From contig NC_010506.1 of NCBI RefSeq assembly GCF_000019525.1, positions 806,001 through 870,000 on the forward strand: DNA of 64,000 nt. The letters run 5' to 3'. This document shows, in pieces, positions 17,402-26,189 of this stretch. The stretch's first letter is position 1, and every line of letters starts with the position of its first letter. The position numbers were made by a program, and so were the translations under genes. The DNA is from Shewanella woodyi ATCC 51908 (GTDB lineage: Bacteria; Pseudomonadota; Gammaproteobacteria; Enterobacterales; Shewanellaceae). Under the pieces are notes generated by a model. The model was given only the letters and a program-made list of their open reading frames with translations, searched no databases and was not told where the DNA came from.

Positions 17402-18082
17402 ATGAGACATACTATAAAACTGAGTTTGATGCTTTTTGCCCTTTGCTTATCTCCTAATCTGTTTGCCGACAACTACGGAAACTATCACCGTGAAGCTGTT
17501 TATGAGGTAACGGTGACCAATCTAACCAAAGGGATCGCATTTACCCCTATTTTAGCTGCGACCCATAAGTCTGGAATGCAGCTGTTTACCTTAGGTGAAC
17601 CATCCAGTGAAAATATCGCCAATATTGCCGAAGGTGGCGATATCAGTGGGTTAAAAGATGAGTTAGACAGTTCATCTAGAGTCGCTAATACAACCAGTAC
17701 GGATGGATTGCTAACAAATGGCCAAAGTGTGACGTTTGAAATTAGTTCGAGTCGTCGCTTTAGCCAGCTCAGCTTAATTTCGATGTTATTGCCAACCAAT
17801 GACACTATGGTTGCATTAAGAGCAAAGAAGCTGCCTAGAAAACGTGGTCAAACGGTTCACTACAATATGCGTGCGTATGACGCAGGCTCAGAAGCAAATG
17901 ATGAGCTATGTGTGAATATTCCTGGCCCTGTTTGTGGCGGTAACCCTTTCTCTGCACCAGATGCCAGTGATGAAGGCTACTCATATCCCAGCCCAGGTAT
18001 TCATGGTGAGGCTGATTTAGCTCAGTCACTCTACGATTGGAATGGCGCTGTTGCTAAAGTAAAAATTAAGCGTATCCGTTGA
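17402..18082 (+). CDS. Exported spondin-domain protein
   Basis: The frame begins at a GTG at 17333, but the ATG at 17402 starts a clear signal peptide (MRHTIKLSLMLFALCLSPNLFA-DN), so I use it (226 residues). After the signal comes VYEVTVTNLTKGIAFTPILAATH, typical of the bacterial spondin N-terminal domain, continuing through FSQLSLISMLLPTNDTMVAL. The domain is a beta-sandwich found in matrix proteins; its role in bacteria is unknown. Two Cys residues (DELCVNIPGPVCGG) could form a disulphide. It is monocistronic and lies tail-to-tail with the siderophore exporter unit, sharing a terminator. Confidence 0.78.
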   Translation: MRHTIKLSLMLFALCLSPNLFADNYGNYHREAVYEVTVTNLTKGIAFTPILAATHKSGMQLFTLGEPSSENIANIAEGGDISGLKDELDSSSRVANTTSTDGLLTNGQSVTFEISSSRRFSQLSLISMLLPTNDTMVALRAKKLPRKRGQTVHYNMRAYDAGSEANDELCVNIPGPVCGGNPFSAPDASDEGYSYPSPGIHGEADLAQSLYDWNGAVAKVKIKRIR

Positions 18083-18106
18083 TCTCTCATTGATTAATTG
18101 ATGCCT

Positions 18107-18134
18107 AAAAAGCGAGCCACTAGGCTCGCTTTTT
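18107..18134. terminator. Bidirectional terminator between spondin gene and exporter unit
   Basis: AAAAAGCGAGCC and GGCTCGCTTTTT form a perfect 12-base stem around ACTA. Both strands have a T tract, and the element sits between convergent genes, the right half reaching the stop codon of the 77-residue gene. Confidence 0.95.
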
Positions 18135-18366
18135 ACTGGCAGTCAGTATCTGTTTGATCTCTACGCCGTTTCATAACTGTGCTCAAAGCCACTAAAGTTA
18201 TGATGATTAAGGAGGTGGTCACCAGCCAAAAAAGGTGTTGGTGATGATGGTAAAAGCTGAGTATGGGGGTGAGCTCATTACGAATAAAAAGAGGTCCAAG
18301 GCCGAAGAGACCTAGCCAAAGTCCAGTGGCTAATGTATTGCCTAACAGGAATTTTTTAAGGGGCAT
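18133..18366 (-). CDS. Small two-helix membrane protein downstream of MFS exporter
   Basis: This 77-residue protein has two hydrophobic segments, about 8-28 and 44-64, with a His-rich link (FYHHHQHLFW) and a basic/acidic tail. I do not recognise the family. It overlaps the end of the MFS transporter by 11 bases, so the two are cotranscribed and probably coupled. A role as accessory subunit of the exporter is inference from position only. Confidence 0.6.
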   Translation of the reverse strand: MPLKKFLLGNTLATGLWLGLFGLGPLFIRNELTPILSFYHHHQHLFWLVTTSLIIITLVALSTVMKRRRDQTDTDCQ

Positions 18367-19588
18367 CTTTCACAGCCTCTTTAGTTCCGATGTTGAACTT
18401 CCAGAACATCAGTGAAGCGAGTTGTGCCAACCCAAGCAGAGTTAAAAGTTGTAAATTGGTATCGATATCTGAGTTGGTAAGCCACAGCAGTCCAGCGCCT
18501 ATGCCATAGCCTAAGGTTTGGTATTTAGAGACTAAGCCTGTGGCGATCGCTTTTTTTCCTTTCCCTGCTTGATTGCACAATAAGCTAGTTATCTGCAGCT
18601 GTAAGATTGCGAACGCGCCACTAAGTAGAGGTACACAGATGAACAAAATATGGGGGATTGGCAACTGCATCAAGATCAGTGAAAGCAGTAACATCATATT
18701 GGCCAGTAACATCATTTTAAACTGATCGACCTGCTTTAACTTAGATGTTATCCCGTGGCATAACAGCATAGTCATGGCGGCTAACGTCATCAATAAACTG
18801 AGATATTGGCTGGCTTGTTGGTTACTGTAATTTAGCCATTGTATTGCCATAGGTGTCAGCAAGAAAGTGACACAGCTGTAGCTGATACAGATTAAGGTGA
18901 TGCTGATAAGTAGGCTGTGGACGGATTTATCATCTATTTTATCTTGAACGCTTATTGGCTTATCTATTTGGTGGGCAGCGGGTGCAGGTAGGGGCTCTTG
19001 TGAGCGACTAAATTTGAGTATGTAGCCCAAGCAAATCAGTGGTGCTAAGCTAAGAAATAGCAGTGGTGCTTGCCAGCCAATCCAGATCAGAGCCATTGCA
19101 AGCAGAGGGGCGATGAGCCGCCCAAAAGCCATGGTTGCCGAGAGTTCTGCGAGTTTTTTCATTGTATGTTCAGCATGATTTAACTCGCTTAACCAAGCCT
19201 GACAACTTGGTACTATTGCCGAAGCTGTCATGCCGTAGATCACTCTTGAGATGATAAGGCTGCTTATAACCCACACCATAGGCCACTGCAATGAAACACT
19301 CCCCCATAGAGCTACGAGCATTAAGCTAAAACTGGTGCTGAAGCCTAAAATCCCACTCAGTAACACCTTAGGGTATCCGTAACGCAGTGAACACTTGGCC
19401 CACATGGGAGCACTAAATAGAAATAGTGCCGAACCTAAGCTCATTAATATTGCAAGAGATGCAAGAGAAAGTGTTGTTTTCTCAATAAATATTGGAGTAA
19501 AGACAAGCAGAATACTATGACTTAAACCTAACAGCGGCGCCGATATAAACAGCGGCCAAGGGCGCATTTTCATCACTAACTTTCGCAA
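18356..19588 (-). CDS. MFS transporter, candidate siderophore exporter
   Basis: This 410-residue protein has about twelve hydrophobic helices and the general pattern of major facilitator drug/proton antiporters. It is divergent from the siderophore operon and its start lies only 25 bases from the Fur box, so it is probably iron-regulated and exports the siderophore. The frame starts at a TTG with AAGG seven bases upstream; ATG codons at residues 6 and 8 are alternatives that would leave more room for a promoter. Substrate is inferred from context. Confidence 0.75.
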   Translation of the reverse strand: MRKLVMKMRPWPLFISAPLLGLSHSILLVFTPIFIEKTTLSLASLAILMSLGSALFLFSAPMWAKCSLRYGYPKVLLSGILGFSTSFSLMLVALWGSVSLQWPMVWVISSLIISRVIYGMTASAIVPSCQAWLSELNHAEHTMKKLAELSATMAFGRLIAPLLAMALIWIGWQAPLLFLSLAPLICLGYILKFSRSQEPLPAPAAHQIDKPISVQDKIDDKSVHSLLISITLICISYSCVTFLLTPMAIQWLNYSNQQASQYLSLLMTLAAMTMLLCHGITSKLKQVDQFKMMLLANMMLLLSLILMQLPIPHILFICVPLLSGAFAILQLQITSLLCNQAGKGKKAIATGLVSKYQTLGYGIGAGLLWLTNSDIDTNLQLLTLLGLAQLASLMFWKFNIGTKEAVKDAP

Positions 19589-19600
19589 ATGTAAACCTTG

Positions 19601-19628
19601 TTGACATGCTAATGGGAATAATTATCAT
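19601..19628 (+). promoter_or_regulatory. Siderophore promoter with Fur box
   Basis: TTGACA at 19601 and TATCAT at 19623 are spaced 16 bases apart and form a near-consensus sigma70 promoter. Between and over them, TGGGAAT-A-ATTATCA at 19613-19627 matches the 7-1-7 Fur consensus TGATAAT-N-ATTATCA at 12 of 14 positions. Iron-loaded Fur would block RNA polymerase directly. The element lies inside the longest reading frame of the next gene, which argues that translation starts further downstream. Confidence 0.8.
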
Positions 19629-19671
19629 TTGCAACTCAATATTATCTAAATTAGATGCAGGTGTAATAGGG

Positions 19672-22449
19672 ATGTTAGTCAACGAGCAAAGTGAGCGTGT
19701 CGATCTGGCGGCTCAATGTTTTTTTAATGGGCTACTTAAAGAGTTTCATGGCTGGAAAGTGAATGAGCAACAGCGACTTGTCTCTATCGACTTGCCTGAT
19801 AGTGGTGTTGAGTTACAGCTCTCATATGAACACCTTTCCAGTTGCGGCCCCCACAAGTTTATCTTCCCTATTCGTTATTTAGATGGAAAAAGCAGAGGTT
19901 CGCTGAGCTTTGAGCGTGCGCTATCTTTAATCATCAATGAGTCGGAGATTGTCGGTGAACTGTCCGATAGTGCAAGAGATCTGTTTAAAGATCGTGTGAT
20001 CCAGAGTGCGGCAAATACCGCTAATGGGGTCACAGTAAGGTTTGATGATCTCCCGCATCTCTATAACCAAAAGCTGAATTTTATTGAAGCTGAACAGGCA
20101 CTGCTGGTGGGACACAATATGCACCCTGCTCCTAAGAGTCGTAGCGGGTTTACTGGTGCCGACACTTGTTATGCTCCAGAGAGCGGTGAGAGTTTTGGCC
20201 TTCACTGGTTTGCCGTTCATCAAACAGCCTGGCAGGGCGAGATCTACGGTGGTGAGGTTGACGCTGCAATCGCCTCGATTATTGAAGACCTTAAGTTAGA
20301 TATCAAGCTAGATATTAGGCCTATTCCCTCTGGTTATCAGCTACTTCCCATGCATCCTTGGCAAGTCAAAGTGCTTAAAGAGCGAGACGATATTGCACAT
20401 CTGTTTGCATCCGATCTCATTTTAGATCTGGGTATTCATGGGGATGGTTGGCGAGCCACCACATCTTTACGAGCTATCTACCACCCAGATTGTCGCTTTA
20501 TGCTCAAATATTCATTGAGTGTCAAGCTGACTAATTCAGTGCGCCACCTCTCGGTGAAAGAGGTGCGCCGTGGCATGTTGTTGGAAAAAATCTTAGACGC
20601 CGATAAAGGGCTTGAGTTGCAACAGCGCTACCCAAGTATGACCATAATGCGCGAGCCAGGGTTTGTGGCACTGCAAAACAGCGAGGGAGAGGCGATTGAG
20701 GAGAGTCTATTTGCCTTCAGAGTGAACAGTTTTTGGAAGCAGTCAGAGCGTGAATCTTTGGTGCTAGCGAGCTTGACTCAAGCCGATCCTATGGGTGGAA
20801 ATAGCGCATTGGCTAACATGGTGTTGAGTCGAGCCAATGAGCGAAAAGAGTCTACCTCAATCACGGCTCAGCAGTGGTTTCAAGGATATTTGGAGCAAGT
20901 ATTAGAGCCCTTAGTGACGGCGCGAAGTGACTACGGCGTAATATTTCTAGCTCATCAGCAAAATATCGTGGTGGATATTCAAGACAGGCTTCCTGTCGGC
21001 CTCTTCTACCGAGATTGTCAGGGAACCGGCTTTACCTGTGCGGCTCAAGAGTGTTTCCCCGAGCAGTTAAGCGAAGCCGCGCCTGAAAACTTTATGTCCC
21101 GCGAAATAGTGGATCCTTTTATCAGTTACTACCTGATATTTAATAGTAGTTTCAGCGTGATCAGTGCCCTAGCATCGGCTGGGTTAGTCGATGAGTCGGT
21201 ACTGCTTAACCAGCTAAGACTGTTTATGGGGCATCTAAAGCAGAAAGGTTACAAGGATTCCGGCTTTGTTGATTATCTTCTAAGCTCTGAAACTTTGATA
21301 TTTAAAGGTAATTTCTTTGTCTACCTGAGCAATATTAATGAAAACAGCATAGAAGATCCCAGCGAGATCTACCAGAGCATCCCCAACCCTCTCTATGTTA
21401 AATCAGGCACCAACGCTTTGATTAAACGGCTTCCCGATAATAGCTTGATCGGTTTTAGCCAGAGTGGTTCTAGCCAAGCCAATGCTATCAGTATCGAGAC
21501 ACCTGAAACCTCATGTGAAGTCAGCTTGACTGAACTCGATGGCTTAAGGCTTATACAGCCGAGCGGACTTAGCGCTAACTTCTTACGGCTCTCCTATCTG
21601 CAGATGCTATCACTGATTGAACATGCGATGTTTGCCAAAGAGGTTAAAGGGGTCAGTATCTCGCTATCTCATTGGGACCAACTCTGTTTTGCTAAGCCTC
21701 CTCGATGGATCTGTGTTGATGATAATGCGCTGTTTATTGGTGTTTCTCAGTTTGAGCAGAATCCAGATCTCTGGCTGTTATCTCCGCTATCACGCAATTT
21801 GGCCTCACCTGAGTGCTTTATTAAAAATGATGAGGTCACATATCCCTTAAGACCCAATCATCCACAAGGTGTTTTCTTCCGTCGTTTTAGTTATGAGCTG
21901 GGTCTGGAGTTTAGTCTGCGACTTATCGATCCACAGGCAGATCTTGATCTCTTCCATCAATGGATGAATCAGCCGAGAGTGGCCGATTTTTGGGAGCTTG
22001 ATAAGCCTAAAGAGGAGCTACTTGAGTACTTGCAAACAACCATCGCGCTCAAGCATCAGTTTCCTGTGATGGCGATGTTCAATGGTAATGCCTTTGGTTA
22101 TTTCGAATATTACTGGGCAAAAGAGGACAGACTTGGCCCCTACTACGAAGCCGATGATTACGATCGTGGCGTTCATCTGTTGATCGGCAATGATAATTAC
22201 CTTGGTACCCAATATTGGAAAGTATGGGGTAACTACTTTATTCAATACATTTTTCTCGCTGATAGTCGTACAAAACACCTTGTTGGCGAACCGAGAGTCG
22301 ATAACAAAAATATTATCAAGCTATGGCAGCACTTTGCCTTAGAGAAGGTGAAAGAGTTTCATTTTCCCCATAAACATGCAGCTTTAGTTATGGGGAAACG
22401 AGAGCGCTTTTTTGAAAAAATGTTACGTCACTATCAGGGGAAAAACTGA
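19672..22449 (+). CDS. Fused NIS siderophore synthetase (IucA/IucC family) and N-acyltransferase (IucB/AlcB-like)
   Basis: The open frame reaches back to 19606, but that start lies inside the promoter and Fur box; the ATG at 19672 has AGGTG upstream, so I use it (925 residues). Residues 1 to about 600 are an IucA/IucC-type NIS synthetase, with HNMHPAPKSRSGF at 148-160, KYSLSVKLTNSVRHLS and later LFYRDCQGTGF. The final ~300 residues are an IucB/AlcB-like GNAT acyltransferase (FHQWMNQPRVADFW, FGYFEYYWAKED, RVDNKNIIKLW). These activities are normally separate proteins. With the adjoining N-hydroxylase this would acylate an N-hydroxydiamine and join the units into a hydroxamate. One synthetase suggests a symmetric product such as putrebactin or bisucaberin; this is inference. 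Confidence 0.88.
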   Translation: MLVNEQSERVDLAAQCFFNGLLKEFHGWKVNEQQRLVSIDLPDSGVELQLSYEHLSSCGPHKFIFPIRYLDGKSRGSLSFERALSLIINESEIVGELSDSARDLFKDRVIQSAANTANGVTVRFDDLPHLYNQKLNFIEAEQALLVGHNMHPAPKSRSGFTGADTCYAPESGESFGLHWFAVHQTAWQGEIYGGEVDAAIASIIEDLKLDIKLDIRPIPSGYQLLPMHPWQVKVLKERDDIAHLFASDLILDLGIHGDGWRATTSLRAIYHPDCRFMLKYSLSVKLTNSVRHLSVKEVRRGMLLEKILDADKGLELQQRYPSMTIMREPGFVALQNSEGEAIEESLFAFRVNSFWKQSERESLVLASLTQADPMGGNSALANMVLSRANERKESTSITAQQWFQGYLEQVLEPLVTARSDYGVIFLAHQQNIVVDIQDRLPVGLFYRDCQGTGFTCAAQECFPEQLSEAAPENFMSREIVDPFISYYLIFNSSFSVISALASAGLVDESVLLNQLRLFMGHLKQKGYKDSGFVDYLLSSETLIFKGNFFVYLSNINENSIEDPSEIYQSIPNPLYVKSGTNALIKRLPDNSLIGFSQSGSSQANAISIETPETSCEVSLTELDGLRLIQPSGLSANFLRLSYLQMLSLIEHAMFAKEVKGVSISLSHWDQLCFAKPPRWICVDDNALFIGVSQFEQNPDLWLLSPLSRNLASPECFIKNDEVTYPLRPNHPQGVFFRRFSYELGLEFSLRLIDPQADLDLFHQWMNQPRVADFWELDKPKEELLEYLQTTIALKHQFPVMAMFNGNAFGYFEYYWAKEDRLGPYYEADDYDRGVHLLIGNDNYLGTQYWKVWGNYFIQYIFLADSRTKHLVGEPRVDNKNIIKLWQHFALEKVKEFHFPHKHAALVMGKRERFFEKMLRHYQGKN

Positions 22450-23783
22450 TGAATAAGGATATGAAACACTTTGATCTTTTTGGTATAGGCATCGGGCCTT
22501 TTAACTTGAGTATTGCCGCGCTGTCTCAAGGCATTAATGGGTTAAATACAGCTTTTGCCGATGCTCATAAGTCGATGACTTGGCACCCTGGTTTGCTGCT
22601 CAATGAAGCGAGAATGCAGACCAGTCCATTGAAGGATATGGTGACGGCTGTTGAGCCGACCAATCCGCTCTCGTTTCTCTCTTACCTAGTGAATAAACGC
22701 AAAATCTACGCCTATATGGCGGCCCAGATGGACACCATCAGCCGAATAGAGTTTGCCGATTATTTAGCTTGGGTAGCCAGTAGAGTGGATAACCTGATCT
22801 TCGATAACCCCGTGGATGCAGTGGAGTTTTCTGGTGATAAATTTCTAATCCATAGCAAGCAGGGGATATTTACCAGCCAGCATATCTGCCTAGGAACCGG
22901 CAAGGTTGCTCACCTGCCAGCATGTGTTAAGCCCTATATGGGCCCTAAATGTCTGCATGCTAGTCGCCTAGCGTTAAAAGATCGCAGCTACCAAGGGAAA
23001 ACCGTGGCTGTGGTCGGTGGTGGTCAAACTGGCGCCGATGTTTTTCTAAACCTGTTGCAGCGTCAGTGGGGGGAACCAACACGGGTTATCTGGATCTCGA
23101 GACGGCCTAATTTTCAAGCCTTGGATGAGGGGGTCTTTACCGATCAGTACTTTACTCCTGGTTATGGCGAGATCTTCTATGGATTGAGTGAACAAGTTAA
23201 AAGCCAAGAGGTGAAACATCAGAAGCTCTCGAGTGATGGCATTACCAGTGCATCTTTGAATGAGATCTATCAGCATCTCTATCAAGAGCGGTTTATTAAG
23301 GGAGACAAGGCGGGAGATAAATGGAACCTGCGCCCCCACAGAACGCTAACAAAGATGCGTGAGCAAGGTGACAAATTTGAGCTGACCTTAAGGAACGGGA
23401 TCACAAATTGTGATGAGTCACTTGAGGTGGATGAGTTGATCCTCTGTACCGGTTTTGAATCGCAGATCCCAAGTTATCTGGCGCCGATTAAGCAGAAACT
23501 AGATATCGACCGCTATGGTCAATTTAATCTAAATCGCGAGTTTTCTGTTGCTTGGGATGGACCACAAACCAATAAAGTCTATGCGGTTAATGCGGGTATT
23601 CATAGCCATGGAATTTTAGAGCCTCAGCTTAGCCTAGCCGCTTGGCGTAGCGCCGTCATCATCAATGACATGCTTGGGCATAACCATTTTGACCTTTCAT
23701 TAGAGGAGTCAATTATAGATTGGGGCCAGGAGGCTCCAGTTTTAAACAAAGAAAGTATTATTAAACATCAGGGAATAAAATAG
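22449..23783 (+). CDS. Lysine/ornithine/diamine N-monooxygenase of siderophore biosynthesis
   Basis: This 444-residue flavoprotein belongs to the IucD/PvdA/AlcA N-hydroxylase family. FGIGIGPFNL near the N-terminus binds FAD, VAVVGGGQTGADVFLNLL is the NADPH motif and LILCTGFE the conserved late motif. It hydroxylates the side-chain or terminal amine of lysine, ornithine, putrescine or cadaverine; the substrate cannot be read from sequence. The start overlaps the stop of the synthetase fusion by one base (TGATG), indicating coupled translation. No decarboxylase is present in the cluster, so a diamine would come from elsewhere. Confidence 0.92.
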   Translation: MNKDMKHFDLFGIGIGPFNLSIAALSQGINGLNTAFADAHKSMTWHPGLLLNEARMQTSPLKDMVTAVEPTNPLSFLSYLVNKRKIYAYMAAQMDTISRIEFADYLAWVASRVDNLIFDNPVDAVEFSGDKFLIHSKQGIFTSQHICLGTGKVAHLPACVKPYMGPKCLHASRLALKDRSYQGKTVAVVGGGQTGADVFLNLLQRQWGEPTRVIWISRRPNFQALDEGVFTDQYFTPGYGEIFYGLSEQVKSQEVKHQKLSSDGITSASLNEIYQHLYQERFIKGDKAGDKWNLRPHRTLTKMREQGDKFELTLRNGITNCDESLEVDELILCTGFESQIPSYLAPIKQKLDIDRYGQFNLNREFSVAWDGPQTNKVYAVNAGIHSHGILEPQLSLAAWRSAVIINDMLGHNHFDLSLEESIIDWGQEAPVLNKESIIKHQGIK

Positions 23784-26044
23784 TGTCTAAGTTCAAGTTA
23801 GCCCCAATATCGACCGCCATTTTGCTTTCCACACTGGGTGGAGCTGCATGGGCTGAGAGTGACCAACTTAATGTCGATAATCAAGAGATGGAGGTGATTA
23901 ATGTCACCGCTAAACCTTTCGATACCCCAGTATCTTCACTGCCAGGAACGGTTCAGATCATTGATCAGGAGGCGATTGCTGCACAGATCAGTGTAAGTGC
24001 CGATCTGTCTGGATTGCTAGCAAACCTAGTGCCGAGCTACGGCCCTGAAACTCAGATGATGTCCAGTACATATCAGGGGTTTCGTGGCCGAAAAGCGATA
24101 GTGATGATCGACGGGGTCATTGTGTCGAATACGCTACGTGATACCAGTCGGGTGCTCTCATCTATCTCGGTGGAGAATATCGAACGTATCGAGGTGATAC
24201 AGGGGGCGAGCGCTGTATATGGAAATGGTGAATCTGCTGGTGTGATCAACCTTATCACCTATCAGGCAAGTGAAGAGGGGATCGCATTTTGGAGCCAAGC
24301 AAAAATTGATGGCTCTATCCATGACTCTGATTCAATCGGTTACCAACTAAGCCAGCGAGTCTCTGGCACTCAAGGTCAATTTAACTATCTGGCTCAGCTT
24401 AACTGGCGAGATTCAGGCACCCTATTTGATGGTGAAGGTACTCAAATTCCCTCAGATCCAGCGGGACGTGGTGGGCAGGGGGAGCTAGAAGACCTCGACG
24501 CCTTAGTTAAACTTGGTTATCTATTTGATGATGACTCAAGCATGGCGCTGAACCTGCACACTAGAAAGCTTGAAAATCAACTGAGCTTTGCACGTAAAAC
24601 AGTGTTTGATGAAACCGTTGTGGTTGATACCTCTAAACCTTTTACTGGTGATGCGCCCTATAGCGAAAACAAGTATCTGCAGTTTACCTATCATGCTCCC
24701 TCGTTAGGTGGCCATCAGGTGAATATCGAACTGAGTGCCAGCGAAAGTGAAAATACTCAAGCAAACAAGGTGCTGACTCAGTCTAAAAAGCAGGCTGCAC
24801 GTATCGCAGCCCAGCCTCTAAGGTTACCTAGGGAGCAAGACCGACTCACCTATGGTATCGATTATCAAGTGGATAAAACCAAACAGATCAGCGCGAAAGG
24901 GATCTGCGAGATCTGTAATGTCGAGCAGACCAACATCGCCCCTTTTGCAGAGTATGAGTTTAACCAAGATGACTTTATGCTGCAGTTCGGCGTCCGTTAT
25001 GAGCATTTTGATCTCGATGTGCCAGATTATCTGGCTACAGGTAGATATGGATCTACACCATACAGTGGCCAAACCATCGAGGGTGGTAGCTTAAATTACA
25101 GTAAGCCTGTATTTAATTTGGGTGGGGTTTATCGATTTGAAACCACAGAAGTTTATGCCTCATTTTCACAAGGGTATGGACTTGGCGATCTGCGTCGACT
25201 TCGTTCTATAGATGTGCCTGAGGTTGAGCAATATGATGACAAGATGAAACCAACCGAAGCCAATAATTTTGACTTGGGTTATCGGGGACAGTTCGATAGT
25301 TTCAGTTTCGATATAGGCCTTTTCTATACTCAATCTGAACGTGCCCAGAGTTATGTCGATATATTGGATCAGGTGATCTACGGCACTTTAGCCACGATAG
25401 ACCCTCGGCTGGTTTATGATCAATCTAACACACTAAATCCTGATGCTATTGATGCCGTGGTGAGCCGCGATGAGAAGACCTACGGGCTTGAGCTTATCTC
25501 ATCCTATGCGATTAATGACACCTTTACCTTTGGCGGAAATTTGAGTTATACCCAAGGTGAATATCGTCACCCGACAAAGGGTTGGGTGGAGATGAACAAC
25601 GCCCGCATTAGCCCGATGAAAGCCAATCTATTTCTCGATATGAACTTGAACGATGAGTTTGGTGGTCTGTTACAGGTCAACTATGTAGGCTCACGAGATG
25701 AAGGTACAGAGATAGATCTGCCACTGCCGCAAAACGGTATGTGGGGAACCTTTAATGGCTATAGCTATTACAACGCACCTACCGAGAGTTATACCACGGT
25801 GGATCTCAGCCTCTTCTATCAAAGTCATTTTGGTCGATTTACTTTAGGGATCAAAAACCTGTTTGATAAGGTTTATCGCCCAGCCTATGCCCAGATGGGG
25901 AGTGGTAGTGTGTATGGCGGCATCGACTTGCCAAGCGATCCTACTTTAGATCAGCTAGAAGGCTTAGTGCGTGACTATGCGTTCAAAGACAGCTACAACG
26001 CTCAAGGAACGACCTTCACCTTAGGTTATCAAGTTTATTATTAA
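23783..26044 (+). CDS. TonB-dependent siderophore receptor
   Basis: This 753-residue outer-membrane receptor begins with a GTG overlapping the previous stop (TAGTG). A signal peptide (cleavage near GAAWA-ES) is followed by a TonB-box-like MEVINVTAK, then a plug domain (LPGTVQIIDQEAI, FRGRKAIVMIDGV, IERIEVIQGASAVYGNGESAGVINLIT) and a long beta-barrel with the late FTLGIKNLFDKVYRPAYAQM. The C-terminus ends in an aromatic residue, as usual for outer-membrane barrels. As the last gene of the operon it should import the ferric form of the siderophore made by the upstream enzymes. Confidence 0.92.
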   Translation: MSKFKLAPISTAILLSTLGGAAWAESDQLNVDNQEMEVINVTAKPFDTPVSSLPGTVQIIDQEAIAAQISVSADLSGLLANLVPSYGPETQMMSSTYQGFRGRKAIVMIDGVIVSNTLRDTSRVLSSISVENIERIEVIQGASAVYGNGESAGVINLITYQASEEGIAFWSQAKIDGSIHDSDSIGYQLSQRVSGTQGQFNYLAQLNWRDSGTLFDGEGTQIPSDPAGRGGQGELEDLDALVKLGYLFDDDSSMALNLHTRKLENQLSFARKTVFDETVVVDTSKPFTGDAPYSENKYLQFTYHAPSLGGHQVNIELSASESENTQANKVLTQSKKQAARIAAQPLRLPREQDRLTYGIDYQVDKTKQISAKGICEICNVEQTNIAPFAEYEFNQDDFMLQFGVRYEHFDLDVPDYLATGRYGSTPYSGQTIEGGSLNYSKPVFNLGGVYRFETTEVYASFSQGYGLGDLRRLRSIDVPEVEQYDDKMKPTEANNFDLGYRGQFDSFSFDIGLFYTQSERAQSYVDILDQVIYGTLATIDPRLVYDQSNTLNPDAIDAVVSRDEKTYGLELISSYAINDTFTFGGNLSYTQGEYRHPTKGWVEMNNARISPMKANLFLDMNLNDEFGGLLQVNYVGSRDEGTEIDLPLPQNGMWGTFNGYSYYNAPTESYTTVDLSLFYQSHFGRFTLGIKNLFDKVYRPAYAQMGSGSVYGGIDLPSDPTLDQLEGLVRDYAFKDSYNAQGTTFTLGYQVYY

Positions 26045-26068
26045 TAGACATTAATATAGCTAAGAGAT

Positions 26069-26104
26069 AGCAGCAGAATCGAATCTGGTTCTGCTGCTTT
26101 TTAT
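26069..26104 (+). terminator. Terminator of the siderophore operon
   Basis: AGCAGCAGAA pairs exactly with TTCTGCTGCT around a 10-base loop, followed by TTTTTATTTG. It ends the three-gene siderophore operon. Confidence 0.92.
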
Positions 26105-26189
26105 TTGTCTGAATTTAGGGTTATCTATGGTAGAAAAAATCATTAGACTAGAGAGGATTAATAATAACCAGCGGATTATTGGAGATAAA

